Assembly (NCBI GenBank): GCA_964451255.1
Contig: CAYVHL010000001.1
Coordinates: forward strand, 434,001-498,000
Reading direction: 5' to 3'
Length of the DNA stretch: 64,000 nucleotides
DNA from: JAHBTB01 sp964451255
GTDB lineage: Bacteria > Armatimonadota > Fimbriimonadia > Fimbriimonadales > Fimbriimonadaceae
Positions 58,840-64,000 of this stretch are shown piece by piece. The notes under the pieces were generated by a model. That model made no database searches, had not been told where the DNA came from, and worked only from the letters and a program-made list of their open reading frames with translations. The position numbers were made by a program, and so were the translations under genes. Every line of letters begins with the position of its first letter. The first letter of the stretch is position 1.

Positions 58840-58910
58840 CCCAGCGAATTATGTCTTCTTTGCCCCTCCGGGCGTGACGAGATTCACCCTTCATCCGTCT
58901 GAGAGATTGG

Positions 58911-59477
58911 ATGTCCCCGATGCTCCGCGTCCTCGCCGCCATTGTGTTGTTGGCGCTTTTGGCAAGCGTTGCGCTTGCGCAGTCCGCCGCTCCCAAGCCG
59001 GGTAAGGGCGAGACTTGGATACGGATGGATGTGACGGGACGCGGGCAGATTCTGATCCAACTGGAGACGACGAAGGCCCCTAAGACGACCTCCCACGTCA
59101 TCGGACTCGTCCAGAGAGGGTTCTACGACGGCCAGAAGTTCTTCAAGGTGATCAAGGAGCCGCGCCCGTTCCTCGTCCAGTTCGGCGATCCCGAATCGAA
59201 GAAGGACAACGACCGAAGCGAATTGGGACAGGGCAACTCGGGCAAGCCGGTCGCCTACGAAGACAGCGGGCTGCCTAACGTGGAGGGAGCGGTCGGGCTC
59301 AGCACCCTTCCGCGCGATCCCAACAGTGGCGACAGCATCTTCTACATCTGCCTGAACGAGAGCAAGTTTCTTGATGGAAAGTACACGGTTTTTGGCAAGG
59401 TCGTCTTCGGCATGGACATCGTCAAGACCGTAAAGGAAGGCGACAAGGTATCTTCCGTCACGATTCTCCGTGGCTGA
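58911..59477 (+). CDS. Exported cyclophilin-type peptidyl-prolyl isomerase
   Basis: The 188 residues have a signal peptide (SPMLRVLAAIVLLALLASVA) and a short cyclophilin domain: GRGQILIQLETTKAPKTTSH, GLVQRGFYDGQKFFKVI, VQFGDPESKKDND and SGDSIFYICLNESKFLDGKY then TVFGKVVFGMDIVKTVKEGD. Key aromatic/arginine residues differ from cyclophilin A, as in many bacterial periplasmic members. The DppB start lies 8 bp inside this gene, so the two are coupled. Confidence 0.9.
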   Translation: MSPMLRVLAAIVLLALLASVALAQSAAPKPGKGETWIRMDVTGRGQILIQLETTKAPKTTSHVIGLVQRGFYDGQKFFKVIKEPRPFLVQFGDPESKKDNDRSELGQGNSGKPVAYEDSGLPNVEGAVGLSTLPRDPNSGDSIFYICLNESKFLDGKYTVFGKVVFGMDIVKTVKEGDKVSSVTILRG

Positions 59478-60444
59478 TCCCAAACGTAATGCGTCCGGCG
59501 CTTGGCGCGCCGTGCTGCTCCGGCTCCTCTATGGCTTGGTCAGTCTTGTCTTTATCTCTCTCGTCACCTTCGCCGCCGATGAACTCGCCCCAGGGGACGC
59601 GGCCACTGCCGTCGCGGGTGAGAAGGCGACCCAGGCGCAAGTAGACCGCCTACGGCACCAGATGGGCCTAGACCGCCCTTGGCCGGTCCGTTACGCCGAG
59701 TTTGTCAGCAAGGCGGCCCGCTTCGACTTCGGGGACTCCTATTTCGGCACGAAGGAGCCCGTCAACCATATCATCGCCCGGACACTTCCGCTGACCCTGC
59801 TCTTGGCTGGGTCGTCCATCTTGTTCGCCTCTATGGTCGGAATCTCGTTCGGCACGCTCGCCGCTATCTACCAGAACCGCCTTCCAGACCGACTAGCCCT
59901 CACTCTCAGCACGCTCGGCGTCACTGTGCCCAATTTTGTGCTCGCCCCGATCTTGGTGTCGATCTTTGCCCTGAGATTGAACATGCTGCCTACGACTTGG
60001 GAGCCGGTGTTGGTGGCGCCGGTCATCTATTACTTGGTCCTCCCGGTCGTCGTGCTCTCTGCCCGGCCAGCGGCCACGCTCACCCGGTTGACGAGGGCGA
60101 GCATGGTGGACACCCTGAGCCAAGAGTTCATCAGGCTCGCCGTAGCCAAAGGCGTGCCCCCTTGGCAGATCTATTTCAAACACGCTTTGCACAACGCGAT
60201 CTTGCCAGTGCTCACCTCTATCGGGACAAGCTTTGGCTATCTGCTGACCGGCTCGTTTGTTGTGGAGACCATCTTCACCATGCCGGGCTTGGGACACGCG
60301 GCCATCGACGCGATCCTCAAGGGCGACACCCCGGTCATCCTGGCGACGACGCTCATTTCCGGCGGCCTGTTCGTCCTCGTCAACTTGGCGGTGGACGTCT
60401 TGCTTCCGGTCATCGACCCGCGCATCCGGGAGTCTCAGATTTGA
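59470..60444 (+). CDS. Oligopeptide/dipeptide ABC transporter permease (DppB type)
   Basis: The 324 residues have the DppB/OppB topology of six helices and signatures VDRLRHQMGLDRPWPVRYAEF, TLSTLGVTVPNFVLAPILV, RASMVDTLSQEFIRLAVAKG and GSFVVETIFTMPGLGHAAID. The GTG start overlaps the cyclophilin gene by 8 bp. DppC follows, with no ATPase or binding protein adjacent. Confidence 0.94.
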   Translation: MADPKRNASGAWRAVLLRLLYGLVSLVFISLVTFAADELAPGDAATAVAGEKATQAQVDRLRHQMGLDRPWPVRYAEFVSKAARFDFGDSYFGTKEPVNHIIARTLPLTLLLAGSSILFASMVGISFGTLAAIYQNRLPDRLALTLSTLGVTVPNFVLAPILVSIFALRLNMLPTTWEPVLVAPVIYYLVLPVVVLSARPAATLTRLTRASMVDTLSQEFIRLAVAKGVPPWQIYFKHALHNAILPVLTSIGTSFGYLLTGSFVVETIFTMPGLGHAAIDAILKGDTPVILATTLISGGLFVLVNLAVDVLLPVIDPRIRESQI

Positions 60445-61250
60445 AACTGAAGTGGATGTTCTGGGCCGGAGTCGCGTACCTCATCGTCCTCGTGGTTTTT
60501 GCAATCTTCGGCCCCCACATGCGCCACTTGTGGAGCGCGCCTGTAGGTGCCCCTCGCTTGCCGCCCAACCCTGAGTTCTGGCTCGGCACTGACGAGCAGG
60601 GCCGCGACATCCTCGCCCGTCTTGCCTATGGCGCCCGGTTGTCCCTGACCATCGGCGTGGTCGTGCAACTCATCGCCGTCTCTGTTGGCGTCATCGTCGG
60701 GGTCCTCGGCGTCTATGGCCCGCGCTGGATCAGCACCCCGCTCATGCGGCTCACCGACGGCATGTTCGCCTTCCCCGACCTGCTGCTCGCGATCATGCTA
60801 GTCGGCCTGTTCGGCATGGGGGTGTGGCCGGTCGTGGCTTCGCTGGCGATCTCATCGTGGCCGAGTGTGGCCCGGCTCGTGCGGACGCAGGTTGCGTCGC
60901 TCAAGGACCGGGAGTTCGTCGTCGCAGCCCAAGCCATGGGCGCGCGCACGCCCTATCTCGTATTCAAACACATCCTTCCCCATTTGGCCGGCATCTTGTT
61001 GGCGGTCATGATGGTGGACGTGGCCGCGACCATCCTCAGCGAAAGCACACTGAGCTTCCTCGGCATCGGCGTCCAATTGCCCGAGGCCAGTTGGGGGAGC
61101 ATGATCCAGACCGGCAACAGTTTCAAGGAGAGTTCGCCGTTGCTGCTCCTCTGGCCCTGCCTCCTCCTGTCATTGACCGTCTTCGCGCTCAACTTTGTGG
61201 GCGACGGACTTCGCGCCCTCGCCGATCCGAAGGGCGCGGAAGTCCGCTGA
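60441..61250 (+). CDS. Oligopeptide/dipeptide ABC transporter permease (DppC type)
   Basis: The 269 residues from a TTG at 60441 (overlapping the dppB stop, TTGA) have the DppC signature: FWLGTDEQGRDILARLAYGA, GMFAFPDLLLAIMLVGLFG and STLSFLGIGVQLPEASWGSM then VFALNFVGDGLRALADPK. It lacks the long N-terminal extension of some DppC. Its ATP-binding partner may be the DppD-like protein at 32850-33800, but the distance makes that a guess. Confidence 0.93.
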   Translation: MKLKWMFWAGVAYLIVLVVFAIFGPHMRHLWSAPVGAPRLPPNPEFWLGTDEQGRDILARLAYGARLSLTIGVVVQLIAVSVGVIVGVLGVYGPRWISTPLMRLTDGMFAFPDLLLAIMLVGLFGMGVWPVVASLAISSWPSVARLVRTQVASLKDREFVVAAQAMGARTPYLVFKHILPHLAGILLAVMMVDVAATILSESTLSFLGIGVQLPEASWGSMIQTGNSFKESSPLLLLWPCLLLSLTVFALNFVGDGLRALADPKGAEVR

Positions 61251-61290
61251 AGTACTTCGTATATCCGTCGTCAAGGCATCCGGCGCGTAC

Positions 61291-63021
61291 TTAGTTAGCT
61301 CCGCACCAAGCGGCCCAAAGCCGCTTCTGGCGGTCCGTGGCGCTCGGGTCTTGGACGGCGCCGAAGTTGCTCACGTCCCGGCCCGTGACCGTCACCTTGA
61401 CCGTCAACTCTTGGTCGCCTCGTTTCACGACAAGGTCGATCTGATCACCCTTTTTGGCATCAGTTGGGAGTTGGTTCGCCGCCCTGAAGCCACGGAACCC
61501 AGTTGGGACGACCTTGCCGTCGACCTTGAGTATCTGATCACCCTTCTTCAGGTCTCCTGCGCCGTCTCTGACGTCCTGGACGGTGACAGGGCCGTCGGCT
61601 CGGTCGACCGAAGCAAGGTAAGGCATGCTGGGCACCGACCTCGTGACCTCACTCAGCTTGACGCCGACCTTGGCTAGTTGCGCCTCTACGGGCAGCTCGC
61701 CGGGAGTCATGATCCATTTGTCATAGAGCGTTCCGAGTTCTGGCCCGCCGCGCTTCACCAGAGCCTTACGGATTCCGTCCTCAGGGAAGCCCGGTTTGCC
61801 GTTGCACTCGGCAAAGAGATCCTTGATCACGTCGTCCAGGGTCGTCTGGCCGTCGCTCATGTCGCGCAACTGGAGGTCGAAGCACATCCCCGCGAGCCAG
61901 CCAAAGGTGTAGTAGTCCAGCTTGTTTCCCGTGCTGGAGCCCCTGCCGCCGTTGGCTTCGTCAAGCGTGTAACTTGCGTCGTAGATCGTCGACTTCAACC
62001 GATCCGGGTTGCGGCGGGCGTTTGCGGTCTGGACGGCCGCCTGTTGCTGGAGATACTCGGGCGTGGCAATGCCGCTACGGGCCAGCACGACGCTGGCATA
62101 ATAGTCCGTGACGCCTTCAAGCCACCACAGGGCGCCGGTCTTGGGCAGATGCTGGTAGTCGAACGGGCCGAGGACAAAGCTACGGATGCGCTTCACGTTC
62201 CAGGCGTGCCAGTACTCGTGGGCCATCACGCTCTTGGTGCTGGTGCTGAATCCGGTCGCCATACCGACTTCGGTGCTGCTCAGGTGCTCCAAGCCCCAGC
62301 CGCCTGCCGGGCTGTCCATGACCGAGACGTGCCAGACGTACTTGTCAAACGGGAACCGGCCCCAAAACTTGAGGTCGAACTGACTGATCTGCTCGAGGGT
62401 CTTGCGGGCCAGGGCACGGTTCAGTTTTTCGACCGGGCCGGAGTGATAGACGATGAAATGCGGTACGCCGCCGCACAGATAAGTGTCGACCGGAAGGTCG
62501 CCCGCACTGACCGGGTTGTCCGCCAAGACGTCGTAGGTCGGCGCATAGAAGGCGTTCTTACCGGTGTCCGGGTTCAGGCCCGTGTAGACACCCCAAGAGC
62601 CGGGGCACACGACCTGGACGTGGCACGGCTCTGTCTTGCGTCCGACGAGGTACATGTAGGTCGAGGGGCCGCTGAAATGGACGCTCTTCCCGACAGGCCC
62701 GTCGATCGTGTAGGAGACGCTGATCCTCTGGGGTGAGCCGACCTTTGTCCGCCAAGTCGTCTCCCCTGCTTTGGTGACCACCAAAGGCGAACCGTGGGCG
62801 TCCACGACTCCGACATCCTTGACCCTGGCCGCGTAATTGCCATAGCTGTACGACCCCGGAGACCACCGTGGTATCTGGAGATCGGTGTCGCCTTTCGGGG
62901 CGTCGAAGGTGATCTGTACCTGGAGGCCTTTGGCCCCGGGTTCGGCGGTGACCTTGTACCAAACATCTCCCCAGCTCAAGCTAGCCAGGGCCAAGGCCGA
63001 TAGGACAACCCAACGTCGCAT
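61291..63021 (-). CDS. Secreted M61-family (glycyl) aminopeptidase with PDZ domain
   Basis: The 576 residues from the ATG at 63021 have a signal peptide (MRRWVVLSALALASLSWGDV), an N-terminal beta domain (IPRWSPGSYSYGNYAARVKD), and the zinc site HEYWH at 268-272 (MAHEYWHAWNVKRIRSFVLG) with E302 in LWWLEGVTDYYAS. A C-terminal PDZ domain lies at about 465-560 (VDRADGPVTVQDVRDGAGDL, KGDQILKVDGK). M61 peptidases prefer N-terminal glycine. The longer frame to 63102 precedes the signal peptide and is not coding. Confidence 0.92.
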   Translation of the reverse strand: MRRWVVLSALALASLSWGDVWYKVTAEPGAKGLQVQITFDAPKGDTDLQIPRWSPGSYSYGNYAARVKDVGVVDAHGSPLVVTKAGETTWRTKVGSPQRISVSYTIDGPVGKSVHFSGPSTYMYLVGRKTEPCHVQVVCPGSWGVYTGLNPDTGKNAFYAPTYDVLADNPVSAGDLPVDTYLCGGVPHFIVYHSGPVEKLNRALARKTLEQISQFDLKFWGRFPFDKYVWHVSVMDSPAGGWGLEHLSSTEVGMATGFSTSTKSVMAHEYWHAWNVKRIRSFVLGPFDYQHLPKTGALWWLEGVTDYYASVVLARSGIATPEYLQQQAAVQTANARRNPDRLKSTIYDASYTLDEANGGRGSSTGNKLDYYTFGWLAGMCFDLQLRDMSDGQTTLDDVIKDLFAECNGKPGFPEDGIRKALVKRGGPELGTLYDKWIMTPGELPVEAQLAKVGVKLSEVTRSVPSMPYLASVDRADGPVTVQDVRDGAGDLKKGDQILKVDGKVVPTGFRGFRAANQLPTDAKKGDQIDLVVKRGDQELTVKVTVTGRDVSNFGAVQDPSATDRQKRLWAAWCGAN

Positions 63022-63070
63022 TGAAGCTATATACCTGTCAGCAGGGCCAAAGTGTGGAAGACTCGACGCC

Positions 63071-63562
63071 GTGAACGGATTCTTGGAGACGTGGCAGTTC
63101 ACCCGTGGTCGTCTGGCTCAAAGCTGGGACGGGCTGTCGGAGTCGCAACTGCACTGGCGCTCGCCGGAAGGCGAAGGGCCGATTGCCGACATCTTAGCCC
63201 ACATCGCTGGATGCGAGCACTTCTTGGGCAAGCGGATTCTCGGCGAAGACCCCCGGGCCACTGAAGCGGACGCCTACTTCGACGACAGCGCACGGGCCGT
63301 CTTCTTGAACGACAAGCCGTTCCCCTGGCCCGTGGAGGACATGACTTCGGAGGGCCTTGCAAAGCAACTGGCGACGAGCGGCGCAGTCGCAGAACGCGCC
63401 TTGTCCACCGGTGACACGACCAAGGATAACATCGTGCCCGACAGCCCCCTGGGCGTGCCGATCGACGGCATGGGCGCCGCCCAGCGCATGGCCCAACACG
63501 CCGCATACCACACCGGTCAAATCTGGATGATCAGACGGCACCCCGCGTTCCCGGCTGAGTAG
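63071..63562 (+). CDS. DinB-family (DinB-like four-helix) protein
   Basis: The 163 residues start at a GTG (63071) and fold as a four-helix bundle: VNGFLETWQFTRGRLAQSWD, IADILAHIAGCEHFLGKRIL and AQRMAQHAAYHTGQIWMIRR. The metal-ligand histidines are visible in LAHIAGCEH and AAYHTGQIW. DinB-like proteins include thiol-dependent transferases; the function here is unknown. The start sits 49 bp from the divergent M61 gene. Confidence 0.82.
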   Translation: MNGFLETWQFTRGRLAQSWDGLSESQLHWRSPEGEGPIADILAHIAGCEHFLGKRILGEDPRATEADAYFDDSARAVFLNDKPFPWPVEDMTSEGLAKQLATSGAVAERALSTGDTTKDNIVPDSPLGVPIDGMGAAQRMAQHAAYHTGQIWMIRRHPAFPAE

Positions 63563-63589
63563 CGGACCGGCTGGTATCCTTGGCGTCCC

Positions 63590-64000
63590 ATGCTGGCGCG
63601 CAAGCCCTCTGCTGGCGGCTCGAACCCGAACTTCATACAGTGCCAGGCCTGTAAGAAGACTTTGTTCGCGGCCGAGTTCGAGGCTGGATTGCGTGTATGC
63701 CCGAACTGCGGTTCCCACCACCGCCTCAATTGGCGACAACGGGTTGACTTCACCTTTGACAAAGACTCCTTTGTCGAACTGGACACAGACCTGGGCTCCC
63801 TCGACCCCCTTGGCTTCCCGGACTACGCAGAGAAGCACAAGCAGGCGGTGGCGAAGACCGGTCTCGCGGACAGCGTCGTCACCGGCACCGCCAAGCTCGA
63901 CGGCCAATCCGTCAGTGTCGCCGTCAGCGACTTCTCCTTCATGGGTGGCTCGATGGGCAGCGTCGCCGGTGAGAAAGTGACAAGGGCCCTTGAGCGGGGG
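63590..64000 (+). CDS. accD: Acetyl-CoA carboxylase carboxyltransferase beta subunit (partial, runs off right edge)
   Basis: 137 N-terminal residues are seen before the window ends. The zinc ribbon IQCQACKKTLF...RVCPNCGSH has two CxxC pairs, and the carboxyltransferase domain follows: FDKDSFVELDTDLGSLDPLG, then ADSVVTGTAKLDGQSVSVAV and SDFSFMGGSMGSVAGEKVTR. AccD helps make malonyl-CoA for fatty-acid synthesis. The remainder lies beyond the window. Confidence 0.96.
   Translation, partial: MLARKPSAGGSNPNFIQCQACKKTLFAAEFEAGLRVCPNCGSHHRLNWRQRVDFTFDKDSFVELDTDLGSLDPLGFPDYAEKHKQAVAKTGLADSVVTGTAKLDGQSVSVAVSDFSFMGGSMGSVAGEKVTRALERG

Noticed and set aside
1..64000. Insertion sequences, integrases, phage genes or plasmid functions
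   Set aside because: None seen; the window looks like stable chromosome with housekeeping genes throughout.

Overview
The window is 64 kb of gene-dense, GC-rich bacterial chromosome with short or overlapping gene junctions. GTG and TTG starts are frequent. There is one tRNA and no rRNA, CRISPR array, transposase or integrase. The gene mix points to a free-living, diderm-like, flagellated heterotroph: PEP-CTERM surface proteins, a fliM-to-flhB flagellar block, a menaquinone (futalosine pathway) gene, murA/mreB and several secreted glycoside hydrolases. My best guess is Armatimonadota (Fimbriimonas-like). That is inference from gene content; no 16S gene is present to confirm it.

Layout. 1-9.4 kb: a truncated carbohydrate-active protein translationally coupled to a LacI regulator with a visible operator/promoter, a small membrane protein, a CheY-like receiver, an FAH-family protein, a short leuA, mqnD, a repeat-containing unknown protein, a Cas4/AddB-like nuclease, a GHL10 glycosidase and an M42 peptidase. 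9.4-20.4 kb: a PAS-GGDEF diguanylate cyclase, trxB, a secreted HEFGH protein, the flagellar motor/export operon fliM-fliN(Y)-fliO-fliP-fliQ-fliR-flhB, and a Tat-exported Gfo/Idh/MocA oxidoreductase. 20.4-31.1 kb: acyl-CoA thioesterase, tpiA, osmC, two tandem PEP-CTERM paralogues, tRNA-Cys, then scpA-scpB-DD-carboxypeptidase-rluB, a YyaL-like protein with a DsbD-alpha-like tail, and serA.

31.1-41.3 kb: alr, a TetR regulator, an oligopeptide ABC ATPase, a NarL-type regulator, a VOC protein, a candidate structured RNA, an APH-family kinase coupled to a Kbl/BioF-family enzyme, a lipoprotein hydrolase with a double-palindrome operator candidate, and murA-mreB-unknown. 41.3-48 kb: a structured leader before an HNH nuclease, then a six-gene minus-strand operon (BMP-type nucleoside ABC importer, a tandem-domain 6-pyruvoyltetrahydropterin synthase and an SDR). 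48-64 kb: a MATE-like protein, a GH26-like enzyme, a PEP-CTERM protein, proS, a GH51 arabinofuranosidase, an FKBP operon ending in an apparent isolated ASADH/ArgC C-terminal domain, smpB, a methyltransferase, a cyclophilin coupled to DppB/DppC permeases, an M61 peptidase, a DinB protein and a truncated accD.

The most unusual items are the pterin-synthase fusion whose first half has lost its catalytic Cys and His while keeping its metal-binding His residues, together with its SDR and nucleoside-importer neighbours; the ASADH/ArgC-like protein with no nucleotide-binding domain; the YyaL-DsbD-alpha fusion; and two structured, terminator-ended plus-strand RNAs in intergenic regions. No defence island or obvious multi-gene novel system was seen.
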